A stretch of 61,752 nucleotides of DNA, taken from Treponema primitia ZAS-1. GTDB taxonomy: Bacteria; Spirochaetota; Spirochaetia; Treponematales; Breznakiellaceae. Below, piece after piece: positions 44,043-52,587 of this stretch. Position numbers and translations under genes: made by a program. The stretch covers positions 1-61,752 of the forward strand of contig NZ_AEEA01000018.1 of assembly GCF_000297095.1 (NCBI RefSeq), read 5' to 3'. The notes below the pieces were generated by a model. It ran no database searches. It saw only the letters and a list, made by a program, of their open reading frames with translations, and had not been told where the DNA came from. How positions within the stretch are numbered: the first letter of the stretch is position 1; the number at the start of each line of letters is the position of its first letter.

Positions 44043-45066
44043 AGAAGCTATTATAAAAGCCGCAGGCCGGAAAAATTTGGATTACCAAACAGCCGAGGCG
44101 GTGATGGACGAGATCATGGGCGGCAAGGCGAGCGATATCCAGATGGCGGCCTACCTTGCCGCTATGGCGGTAAAGGGCGAGACCATCGAAGAGATCACCG
44201 CCTCCGCCGCGGGTATGCGGAAGCACTGTATCCGCATACTCCACGATATGGATGTCCTGGAAATTGTAGGTACCGGCGGGGACCGATCTAATTCTTTCAA
44301 TATAAGTACCACATCTTCTCTGGTAATTTCCGCCGCAGGTATCCCGGTGGCAAAACATGGTAACCGGGCGGCTTCCAGTAAGTCCGGTGCAGCGGATGTG
44401 CTGGAAGCCCTTGGTGTGGACATCACCGTTTCCCCGGACCGGAGCCTCCATCTGCTTAAAACAATCGGTCTCTGTTTCCTCTTTGCCCAGAACTATCACC
44501 TTTCCATGAAGTACGTAGCTCCGGTACGGAAGGAACTGGGCATCAGAACTATTTTCAATATTCTGGGTCCCCTGGTTAATCCGGCGGGGGCGAACATGGA
44601 ACTCCTGGGGGTCTACGATCAGGAGCTTACTGAGCCCATGGCACGGGTACTTTCAAACCTGGGTGTAAAGAGCGCATTGGTAGTGTACGGCCAGGATGGG
44701 TTGGACGAAATTTCCATGAGCGCCCCTACTTCTGTCTGCGAAGTACGGGACGGGGTTTTTAGGTCCTATGTCATCGAGCCTGAGCAATTCGGTTTTAGGC
44801 GCTGTAACAAGGAAGACCTGGTGGGGGGAACTCCGGCGGAAAACGCCGCCATAAGCCGGGCTATCCTTTCCGGCGAGAAGGGACCAAAGCGTGACGCGGT
44901 GCTCCTCAACTCCGCTGCGGCTATCCACATCGCCAAACCGGAGTTTTCCATAGCCGACGCCATCGGTATCGCTAAAGAAACTATCGACAGCGGCAAGGCG
45001 CTAAACCAGCTGGAGCAGTTTATCAACCTTTCTAAGGCGGTCGAAGTGCCGGAACTTAGTCTATGA
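44035..45066 (+). CDS. trpD: Anthranilate phosphoribosyltransferase
   Basis: 343 aa, overlapping trpG by eight bases, with TTAGGAG upstream. Nucleoside phosphorylase-like fold with VGTGGDRSNSFNIST for PRPP binding, KHGNRAASSKSGAADVLEAL, and RKELGIRTIFNILGPLVNPA. Transfers phosphoribose from PRPP to anthranilate. Confidence 0.95.
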   Translation: MIKEAIIKAAGRKNLDYQTAEAVMDEIMGGKASDIQMAAYLAAMAVKGETIEEITASAAGMRKHCIRILHDMDVLEIVGTGGDRSNSFNISTTSSLVISAAGIPVAKHGNRAASSKSGAADVLEALGVDITVSPDRSLHLLKTIGLCFLFAQNYHLSMKYVAPVRKELGIRTIFNILGPLVNPAGANMELLGVYDQELTEPMARVLSNLGVKSALVVYGQDGLDEISMSAPTSVCEVRDGVFRSYVIEPEQFGFRRCNKEDLVGGTPAENAAISRAILSGEKGPKRDAVLLNSAAAIHIAKPEFSIADAIGIAKETIDSGKALNQLEQFINLSKAVEVPELSL

Positions 45067-45890
45067 TTCTGGATGATATTGCGGCAAGTACCCGCATACG
45101 GGTGGAAAAAGCAAAGGCCGCGCGATCCCCGGAACAGGTACGGGACGCAGCCCTGACCCAGGCTGGTCTGAGCCGGGAAGGGGATGGTAAACGGCTTCCG
45201 GCCTTCGAACAGGCCCTGGCCGTACCGGGCTTGTCCTTTATCTGTGAGGTCAAGAAGGCTTCTCCCTCCAAGGGAATTATCGCCGAAGATACACCCGGCG
45301 CGCCGGGTTTCCCCTACCTTGAAATAGCCAGGGATTACGAGGCTGCCGGGGCTTCGGCTATTTCGGTACTCACCGAGCCGGACTATTTTTTAGGCAGCGA
45401 CCGGTATCTGCGGGAGATCGCCGCTGCGGTACAGGTCCCGGTTTTACGTAAGGATTTTATTATTGATACGTATCAAATCTACGAGGCGAAACTCCTTGGC
45501 GCCTCCGCAGTATTGCTGATCTGCGCTCTCTTGGACACAAAAACGCTCGGTAGCTATATTAAGACAGCGGATACTCTGGGCCTTGCCGCTCTGGTGGAGG
45601 TTCACAACGAAGATGAAGTCCGGTCCGCCCTGGACGCCGGCGCCCGGATAGTGGGGATAAACAACCGGGACCTTAAAACCTTCACCGTGGACCTTGCGAC
45701 CACAACACGGCTGCGGAAACTGATTCCTGCGGGGATACTCACGGTGTCCGAAAGCGGTATCCGCGGGCCGGAGGATATACGGGGTTTAACTGCGGAAACG
45801 AAAATCGACGCGGTGCTGATCGGGGAAACCCTTATGCGGGCAGCGGATAAGAGAGGATATTTGCAGGAACTGCGCGGGGAACTCCGTTGA
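45063..45890 (+). CDS. trpC: Indole-3-glycerol-phosphate synthase
   Basis: 275 aa, overlapping trpD by four bases (ATGA). TIM barrel with CEVKKASPSKGI (catalytic Lys), LRKDFIIDTYQIYEA and VGINNRDLKTFTVDL, SESGI. Closes the indole ring from carboxyphenylamino-deoxyribulose phosphate. Separate from TrpF rather than fused as in E. coli. Confidence 0.95.
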   Translation: MILDDIAASTRIRVEKAKAARSPEQVRDAALTQAGLSREGDGKRLPAFEQALAVPGLSFICEVKKASPSKGIIAEDTPGAPGFPYLEIARDYEAAGASAISVLTEPDYFLGSDRYLREIAAAVQVPVLRKDFIIDTYQIYEAKLLGASAVLLICALLDTKTLGSYIKTADTLGLAALVEVHNEDEVRSALDAGARIVGINNRDLKTFTVDLATTTRLRKLIPAGILTVSESGIRGPEDIRGLTAETKIDAVLIGETLMRAADKRGYLQELRGELR

Positions 45891-45915
45891 AAATAGAGGG
45901 CTGTTGGTGAGCAGG

Positions 45916-46548
45916 ATGAAGATAAAAATTTGCGGGCTTTCCCGGGATGATGATATTAGTTTTGCTAACGAGGCGGGGCCGGATTATATTGGCTTTGTAT
46001 TTGCCAAAAGCAAGCGCCGGGTTTCCCCGGACTGTGCGGCACGTTTGAGGGCACGATTGCGTCACGATATTGTACCGGTTGGGGTGTTCGTGAACGCTCC
46101 TGTGGAAGAAATCGCAGCCCTTTACCGGGATGGAATTATCGGTATCGCCCAGCTCCACGGAGATGAGAGCCAGGGGTATATTGCGGAGCTTAAGAAGCTT
46201 ACCGCGTCGGTCAGTTCCGTCCCTGTTCTGGTGATTAAAGCGGTGCAGGTGGAGAGCCGGGAGGATATTCTGGACTCAGTGAGGAGCGGGGCGGATTATC
46301 TCCTGCTGGATCATGGGACGGGAGGGACCGGGAAACCCTTTGACTGGGCTTTGTTGGAGGATGGTGATTTTTTGAACGGGTTACCCGTCCCCTGCTTCCT
46401 TGCGGGTGGTATTGATATGTATAATATAGAAGAGGCCCTGCGGTTTAAGCCCCTTGGGATCGATGTTTCCAGCGGCGCGGAGACCGGCTCGGTTAAGGAC
46501 CGGGATAAGATGATACAGCTTGTACAGAAAGTGAGGAATTGGAAATGA
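45916..46548 (+). CDS. trpF: Phosphoribosylanthranilate isomerase
   Basis: 210 aa from the ATG at 45916 (the family start MKIKICGLSR); in-frame TTG and GTG lie 7-12 bases earlier. Catalytic Cys is in KICGLSR and the Asp in DYLLLDHGTGGTGKPFDW. The 25-base gap before it is the only real spacing in the trp operon. Overlaps trpB by four bases. Confidence 0.93.
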   Translation: MKIKICGLSRDDDISFANEAGPDYIGFVFAKSKRRVSPDCAARLRARLRHDIVPVGVFVNAPVEEIAALYRDGIIGIAQLHGDESQGYIAELKKLTASVSSVPVLVIKAVQVESREDILDSVRSGADYLLLDHGTGGTGKPFDWALLEDGDFLNGLPVPCFLAGGIDMYNIEEALRFKPLGIDVSSGAETGSVKDRDKMIQLVQKVRNWK

Positions 46549-47753
46549 GCGACTTGCAAGGAAGTTTCCCGCGTAAGGGCAGATTTGGTGATTATGGCGG
46601 GCAATACATCCCGGAAACCCTGATGAACGAGATCATCAATCTGGAGAAGGCCTACAACCATTATAAGGATGACCCGGAGTTTAACGCGGAGCTCACGGAT
46701 CTGTTGAATAACTATGCAGGGCGGCCTTCGTTGTTATACTACGCGGAAAAAATGAGCGCCGATTTGGGCGGGGCAAAGATTTACCTTAAGCGGGAGGACC
46801 TGAACCACACGGGATCCCACAAGATCAATAACGTTCTCGGACAGGTGCTGCTGGCAAAGAAGATGGGTAAGACCAGGATCATTGCTGAAACCGGAGCAGG
46901 TCAGCACGGAGTTGCCGCAGCCACCGCCGCGGCGCTTCTGGGGCTGGAATGTGAGATCTTCATGGGTAAGGAAGATACGGAACGCCAGGCCCTGAATGTG
47001 TACCGCATGGAACTTCTCGGCGCCAAGGTCAATGCGGTTATCTCCGGTACCCAAACCCTGAAGGATGCGGTGAACGAGACCATGCGGGAATGGGTCGGCC
47101 GGGTTTCAGATACCCACTATGTCCTGGGTTCCGTCATGGGGCCCCATCCCTTTCCAACCATAGTACGGGACTTCCAGAGCGTTATCAGCAGGGAAGCCCG
47201 GGAACAGATCCTGAAGCGGGAGGGGAAACTTCCCGCTGCGGTGATCGCCTGCGTGGGCGGGGGCAGCAACGCCATAGGTATGTTCTACCACTTTATTCCC
47301 GATAAAACAGTAAAACTGATAGGCTGCGAGGCCGCCGGCTTAGGGGTGGATACGGAAAAACACGCGGCCACCATTGCCAAGGGAAGCGTAGGCATATTCC
47401 ACGGCATGAAGTCCTACTTCTGCCAAAATGATGAGGGGCAAATCGCCCCGGTCTATTCGATTTCCGCCGGGCTGGACTACCCCGGTATCGGACCGGAACA
47501 CGCAAGCCTCCACGATACCGGCCGAGCCCAGTACGTGCCGGTAAGCGACGAAGAGGCGGTGTCCGCCTTTGAATACCTGGCCCGAAGCGAGGGGATCATC
47601 TGCGCCATCGAAAGCGCCCACGCCGTGGCCCACGCAAGGATCCTGGCGCCGAAGATCGGCAATGATGAAAATATCATCATCTGCCTCTCCGGACGGGGAG
47701 ACAAAGACGTGGCCGCCATTGCGCGGTACCGGGGGAGCAATATCAATGAGTAA
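46545..47753 (+). CDS. trpB: Tryptophan synthase beta subunit
   Basis: 402 aa, ATG at 46545 behind GAGG. Fold-type II PLP enzyme: the lysine in HTGSHKINN (Lys93) binds PLP, AETGAGQHGVA holds the active-site Glu, and ACVGGGSNAIGMF binds phosphate. Classic TrpB1 form. It condenses indole with serine. Overlaps trpA by eight bases. Confidence 0.96.
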   Translation: MSDLQGSFPRKGRFGDYGGQYIPETLMNEIINLEKAYNHYKDDPEFNAELTDLLNNYAGRPSLLYYAEKMSADLGGAKIYLKREDLNHTGSHKINNVLGQVLLAKKMGKTRIIAETGAGQHGVAAATAAALLGLECEIFMGKEDTERQALNVYRMELLGAKVNAVISGTQTLKDAVNETMREWVGRVSDTHYVLGSVMGPHPFPTIVRDFQSVISREAREQILKREGKLPAAVIACVGGGSNAIGMFYHFIPDKTVKLIGCEAAGLGVDTEKHAATIAKGSVGIFHGMKSYFCQNDEGQIAPVYSISAGLDYPGIGPEHASLHDTGRAQYVPVSDEEAVSAFEYLARSEGIICAIESAHAVAHARILAPKIGNDENIIICLSGRGDKDVAAIARYRGSNINE

Positions 47754-48519
47754 TATCAACAGGGCTTTTAAAAACAAGAGCGCATTTATCGGTTTTGTCA
47801 CCGGCGGTGACCCCAGCATTGAAAAATCCGAAGAGTTTATCCTGGATATGATCCGGGCCGGCGCGGACCTGGTAGAAATCGGCATCCCCTTCTCGGATCC
47901 CATCGCCGAAGGCCCGGTGATCCAGGAGGCTAATATCCGCGCCCTTTCCGCAGGAGCAACGGTAGAAAAACTATTCGGCCTGGTAAAGAGCCTGCGCGCA
48001 AAAACTGAAGTCCCCTTAGTTTTTCTCACCTACCTGAATCCGGTTTTCCATTACGGTTACGACGCTTTTTTTAAGCGAAGCCGGGATGCAGGCTTGGACG
48101 GTATCATCATCCCCGACCTTCCCTTTGAGGAACAGGCCGAAGTCCGGGAGGCCGCGGTCAAATACGGCATAGATATTATTTCCCTTATCGCCCCTACATC
48201 CCGGTCACGGATACAGGAAATTGCCAAGGCTGCTACGGGCTTCATCTACCTGGTATCTTCCATGGGCGTTACCGGGGTACGCAGCGAAATCCGAACCGAT
48301 CTTGATTCCATTGTCACTGCGGTCAGGGACGTTACCAAGGTTCCGGCGGCGGTGGGGTTCGGTATTCATACCCCGGCCCAGGCTTCTCAAATCGGGAAGA
48401 TTGCCGATGGGGTCATTGTGGGAAGCGCCATCGTCAAGATCATTGCGGAATACGGAGGCGATGCGGGGAAGTATCTCTACGAATATGTGAAAGCGATGAA
48501 GGCGGCTATCGGGCAATGA
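47746..48519 (+). CDS. trpA: Tryptophan synthase alpha subunit
   Basis: 257 aa from the ATG at 47746. TIM barrel with catalytic Glu in VEIGIPFSDPIAEGPVIQEA and Asp in GIIIPDLPFEEQ, then SSMGVTGVR and GFGIHTPAQ. It cleaves indole-3-glycerol phosphate and passes indole to TrpB. Last gene of the operon. Confidence 0.96.
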   Translation: MSNINRAFKNKSAFIGFVTGGDPSIEKSEEFILDMIRAGADLVEIGIPFSDPIAEGPVIQEANIRALSAGATVEKLFGLVKSLRAKTEVPLVFLTYLNPVFHYGYDAFFKRSRDAGLDGIIIPDLPFEEQAEVREAAVKYGIDIISLIAPTSRSRIQEIAKAATGFIYLVSSMGVTGVRSEIRTDLDSIVTAVRDVTKVPAAVGFGIHTPAQASQIGKIADGVIVGSAIVKIIAEYGGDAGKYLYEYVKAMKAAIGQ

Positions 48520-48545
48520 AAAGTCGGAAAAATGCAAGAATTCAA

Positions 48546-48571
48546 AATTCAACCACAGACCTCGTTGAATT
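48546..48571. other. Hairpin between trpA and butyrate kinase
   Basis: AATTCAAC (48546-48553) pairs with GTTGAATT (48564-48571) over a 10-base loop. No T run follows, so it is a weak terminator candidate at best. It may instead be a processing or regulatory structure. Confidence 0.3.
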
Positions 48572-48607
48572 CCGTCCTAAACCAGGGTATGGTATTAAGG
48601 AGGAGTT

Positions 48608-49678
48608 ATGGCCTTTCTGATTTTGTCAATAAATCCCGGATCAACATCCACCAAAATTGCGGTGTATGAAGATGGGGATCAGATTTTTTTCAAAACCATT
48701 GATCATACTCCGGAAGAATTGGGCAAATTCGATACCCTCCTGGATCAGTTTGATCTGCGCAAGGATTGGGTAATCCAATCTTTGGAAGAACAGGATATTG
48801 ACAAGTCGCGCTTATCCGCCGTGGTTGGCCGGGGGGGTATGCTGCCTCCGGTTCATGGCGGCGCTTATCTGGTGAATGAGGCGATGATTGAGGAGCTGCG
48901 CTCCGATAGGGTGATGCCCCATGCGTCAAACCTTGGAGCCCTGATCGCCTTCAGTATCGCTGAGCCGCTTGGAATACCGGCGTATATCTACGATGCGGTT
49001 ACCTCCGATGAGCTTTACGATGTGGCGAAGATCACCGGCATACCGGAGATAACCCGTCACAGTTTTTGTCATGTGCTCAATTCCAAAGCAAGCGCCCGGA
49101 AGGTGGCGAAGATGCAGGGATCACGCTACGAGGAAAAGAATTACATTGTGGCCCACATCGGCGGCGGTATATCCGTCAGTGCCCACGAAAAGGGACGTAT
49201 TGTGGATGTAATTACCGACGATGCGGGTCCCTTCTCGCCTGAACGGGCGGGAAGCGTACCCCTGGGATATATCATCAATATTTGCTATCATTCAGGGCTT
49301 ACCGAGAAAGAGCTGAACGATAAATTAAAAAAGAATTCCGGCATCATGGGGCATCTGCATACCAACGATTGCCGGGAGGTGGAAAAAAGAATTGCCGCCG
49401 GGGATGAGTTCGCCGCCCGGATCTACGAAGCCCAGGCGTATCAGATTGCCAAGGGCATAGGGGAAATGGCGCCTCCCCTTTGCGGTAAAATAGACGGCGT
49501 TATTTTAACCGGCGGTATGGCCCGTTCGGAATATATTACCCGGGAGCTTAGCCGCAGGGTTTCATACCTGGGCGAAGTTTTTGTTATTCCCGGCGAAAAT
49601 GAAATGGAATCCCTGGCCTTAGGGGCCTTACGGATCCTGCGGGGGGAAGAAAACTGCTCCACCTACACAACCCGGTAG
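48608..49678 (+). CDS. buk: Butyrate kinase
   Basis: 356 aa with AAGGAGGAG upstream. Acetate/sugar kinase fold: NPGSTSTKIAVYE at the N-terminus, VVGRGGMLPP, VAHIGGGISVSAHEKGRIVD and ILTGGMARSEYI. It converts butyryl phosphate and ADP to butyrate and ATP, or the reverse; related members use branched-chain acids. No phosphotransbutyrylase gene lies nearby. Confidence 0.92.
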   Translation: MAFLILSINPGSTSTKIAVYEDGDQIFFKTIDHTPEELGKFDTLLDQFDLRKDWVIQSLEEQDIDKSRLSAVVGRGGMLPPVHGGAYLVNEAMIEELRSDRVMPHASNLGALIAFSIAEPLGIPAYIYDAVTSDELYDVAKITGIPEITRHSFCHVLNSKASARKVAKMQGSRYEEKNYIVAHIGGGISVSAHEKGRIVDVITDDAGPFSPERAGSVPLGYIINICYHSGLTEKELNDKLKKNSGIMGHLHTNDCREVEKRIAAGDEFAARIYEAQAYQIAKGIGEMAPPLCGKIDGVILTGGMARSEYITRELSRRVSYLGEVFVIPGENEMESLALGALRILRGEENCSTYTTR

Positions 49679-49722
49679 AAACTATACTTCTCGAAAATAT
49701 CGATAAGCCCGATACGCTCTTC

Positions 49723-52587
49723 GTGTTTCCCACGGATATCGCAGTAAACCATTGGGCGGATCATCTCCTGAATCTTCGGGGAGGCGGTACGCTTGCCATG
49801 GAGCGGTTTACCGCCTGGGATACCTTTAAACAGGAGTCCATACGGGCGAAGAAGCAGGATAAGAAAAGTGTGCCCGCAGTTTTGCGAAAAATATTTGTAA
49901 GCCGGCTTGTTCGGGAAAACACGGAAAATTGCGGGGCCGGAAAGGCGCCTCTGTTCAGCTCCCTCCTGCCTCCAAAATATGCCTATGCCGGGGGTGCCTT
50001 TGTTTCCTGGTTTACAGGGATACTGCCCCAGCTGGGTTCGTGGTTTGAAAAAACTGCCGGACTTCCGCCGGCGCTTATGAACGAAAAAAACGGTGTTCTT
50101 GCGGGGGAGAGTTTGACAGGCGATGATCGTGACCTCTATACGCTGGCTTCCCGGTATCAGCGGTTTCTCGATGAACATGGACTCTTTGAACCTGCCTGGG
50201 AAAAGCCGCCCTTTGAAGATACGGGGAAGACCTGCTTCATCTTTTTTCCCGAGTCCCTGATGGACTACAGTGAATATGCGGAGCTTCTGGAAAACACCGG
50301 CCATGTTAAGACGGTACGGATTTCCGGCGCCGGCGCCGCGGCTAAACCATATAAAACATTTTTCTACACCAATGCTCGCAGCGAAATTACCGAGGCTGCC
50401 CTGTATATCAGGGCGCTCCATGAAAACCAGGGGGTCCCCTTTGAATCAATGGCGGTGAGCATCTCCGATGAGTCAAACTACGAACCCTATGTGCTCCGGG
50501 AATTTGCCAACCGGAATATTCCCTTTGTGCATCGGCAAGGGAAACCGCTGGCTTCCTACCCTGCGGGTCAGTTCTTTACTGCCATTGCGGATTGCGCTTC
50601 CCGGGATTTTTCCTTTGATGCGCTTACGGGGCTTTTGTTGAATAGTCATCTCCCCTGGAAGGATAGGGAAGTTATTAATCAGCTCATAGATTTTGGGATC
50701 AGGAACAACTGTATTACTTCCTGGAAAGAAACTGACGAAAAAGGAAATGCGGGAAGGGAGATCCATGTATGGGAAGATGCCTTTAGATCTCCCATGGGGA
50801 ACAGGGAGGAGCGCGCCCGGTCATTTTACGAAATTCTCAAAACCGATATAGAAAAATTATGCAGCGCCTCTTCTTTCGAAGACATACGAACCCGTTACTT
50901 TATATTCCGGGAAAAATTTCTCAACATGGGTGAATGTCTTCCCGAAACGGATTTAATCCTGTCCCGGTGTATATCAGAACTGTTATCCCTGATAGAAATT
51001 GAAAAATCATTTCAGGATCTTGCCATTCCGGATCCCTATACATTTTTTACCGAATACCTTCAAGAGAAAAACTACCTTCCCCAGCAGTATTCTTCCGGGG
51101 TGAACATACTTCCGTACCGGACCGCAGCGCCGGCGCCCTTTGAGTGCCACATCATTCTTGGCTCAACCCAGAACAGCCTTTCGGCGGTTTTCTCACGGCT
51201 TGGGTTCCTGTCCCGGGCAAAACGGGAGGAACTGGGCCTGCAGGACGATGATGCTTCCGAGGCGTTTATCAACCTCCATAAATTGAATTCCCGTCTTCCC
51301 GCGGCCTTCTTCTGTGCCCAGGAAACCTTTTCCGGTTATGCCATCCCCCACAGTCTCCTTAGGGTTACGGAAAAACCCCGTATGCGCTATGGCGCCGATG
51401 ATACGGAAGCCTTTGCGGAGGATCTTTTTGAGGCCGAGCAGGGATTGTACCGGGTTCTGCAAGCCGCCGAATCGGCGCCGTATTTCCCGAACCGGCTCCA
51501 TAAGGGGCAGATGCAGGGTTTTAATGCCTGGGCCGCCAGGAGAAACCGGAGCGGTGATGAGGAAAGATGGAAGGCAGACCCAGCGCTGTTGAATCTTATC
51601 ATGGAACGGTATTGCTACAGTGAGGATTTTCCGGGAAAATTCAGTGTCTCCGCATCGTCCCTGGAGCCGTACTATAACTGCGCCCTGCAATGGCTTTTTC
51701 AAAGGGTTCTTGTCCTTGAAAATGTCCGCATTGAAACAAGCTTGATGGCCGAAAATATTATGGGGTCCGTGTACCATGCGGTGCTGAACTGGTTTTTTAC
51801 GGCGGTAAAAAAAGATGGAGCCGTGCTTTCCCCGCTTCAAAACGGCGCCCTTCCCCGGGATTACGGTGTTCTGCTTACGGAATGTGTTGAGACCATACTG
51901 AAGGGGCTTCCCGCATTGCTGCCGGGTAAACAACCGGAGATGAGCGCCCTTACGGTACGGCTGATCCGCGCGGAGAAAAAGAATATCCGGGCAAAGCTTG
52001 AGACGCTGCTCACCGCCTTTCTCACTTACTTTGGGGGGTATCGTGTATTGGGAAGCGAAACATCCTGGAAACTAGAGAAGGATTCCTATTATCTTAACGG
52101 TAAAGTGGATTGTATGCTTGAGGATACGGGCAGCGAAGTTCCCGGCGCCGTAATTGTGGATTTCAAGCTGTACTATATGCCGGATTGGGATTCCTGTACC
52201 GCCTCCGGGGATGAGGGGCTTACGAATTTTCAGCTTCCCCTGTATATGACCCTGGCGGGAGAGAAGGGCGGGAAATCGGTAAGCACGGCGCTTTTTTTCA
52301 GCATCCTGCAGGCTAAGCCCCAGGTAATATTCGGCGCTATAACGAACAGAGAAACCGGGAAGTCCCTGCCAAAAAATCCTGTGGCGGATGACCAATTTCA
52401 GTTAATAATGGAGGAGTTCCGGGAAAAGACGGAACGATACGCTGCGGAAATCAGGGCCGGTAATTTTTCGACCATCAGTAATAGTTTTAAGAAATGCACC
52501 GCCTGTGACTATCATCCTGTATGCCGCACCAGTTATACGGTAGATAGGGAAACGAACCTGTTACATTGGGGCGTTAACCATGGATGA
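49723..52587 (+). CDS. addB: AddB-like nuclease (PD-(D/E)XK, exodeoxyribonuclease V type)
   Basis: 954 aa from the GTG at 49723, but the true start is probably further upstream (see findings), overlapping buk. No helicase Walker A is seen at the N-terminus, as in AddB-type subunits with degraded helicase domains. C-terminal nuclease features are clear: GKVDCMLED, VIVDFKLYY, and four Cys likely to hold an iron-sulfur cluster (one in YYNCALQW, three in KKCTACDYHPVCR). It overlaps the AddA-like gene by eight bases. The pair would process double-strand breaks. Confidence 0.75.
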   Translation: MFPTDIAVNHWADHLLNLRGGGTLAMERFTAWDTFKQESIRAKKQDKKSVPAVLRKIFVSRLVRENTENCGAGKAPLFSSLLPPKYAYAGGAFVSWFTGILPQLGSWFEKTAGLPPALMNEKNGVLAGESLTGDDRDLYTLASRYQRFLDEHGLFEPAWEKPPFEDTGKTCFIFFPESLMDYSEYAELLENTGHVKTVRISGAGAAAKPYKTFFYTNARSEITEAALYIRALHENQGVPFESMAVSISDESNYEPYVLREFANRNIPFVHRQGKPLASYPAGQFFTAIADCASRDFSFDALTGLLLNSHLPWKDREVINQLIDFGIRNNCITSWKETDEKGNAGREIHVWEDAFRSPMGNREERARSFYEILKTDIEKLCSASSFEDIRTRYFIFREKFLNMGECLPETDLILSRCISELLSLIEIEKSFQDLAIPDPYTFFTEYLQEKNYLPQQYSSGVNILPYRTAAPAPFECHIILGSTQNSLSAVFSRLGFLSRAKREELGLQDDDASEAFINLHKLNSRLPAAFFCAQETFSGYAIPHSLLRVTEKPRMRYGADDTEAFAEDLFEAEQGLYRVLQAAESAPYFPNRLHKGQMQGFNAWAARRNRSGDEERWKADPALLNLIMERYCYSEDFPGKFSVSASSLEPYYNCALQWLFQRVLVLENVRIETSLMAENIMGSVYHAVLNWFFTAVKKDGAVLSPLQNGALPRDYGVLLTECVETILKGLPALLPGKQPEMSALTVRLIRAEKKNIRAKLETLLTAFLTYFGGYRVLGSETSWKLEKDSYYLNGKVDCMLEDTGSEVPGAVIVDFKLYYMPDWDSCTASGDEGLTNFQLPLYMTLAGEKGGKSVSTALFFSILQAKPQVIFGAITNRETGKSLPKNPVADDQFQLIMEEFREKTERYAAEIRAGNFSTISNSFKKCTACDYHPVCRTSYTVDRETNLLHWGVNHG

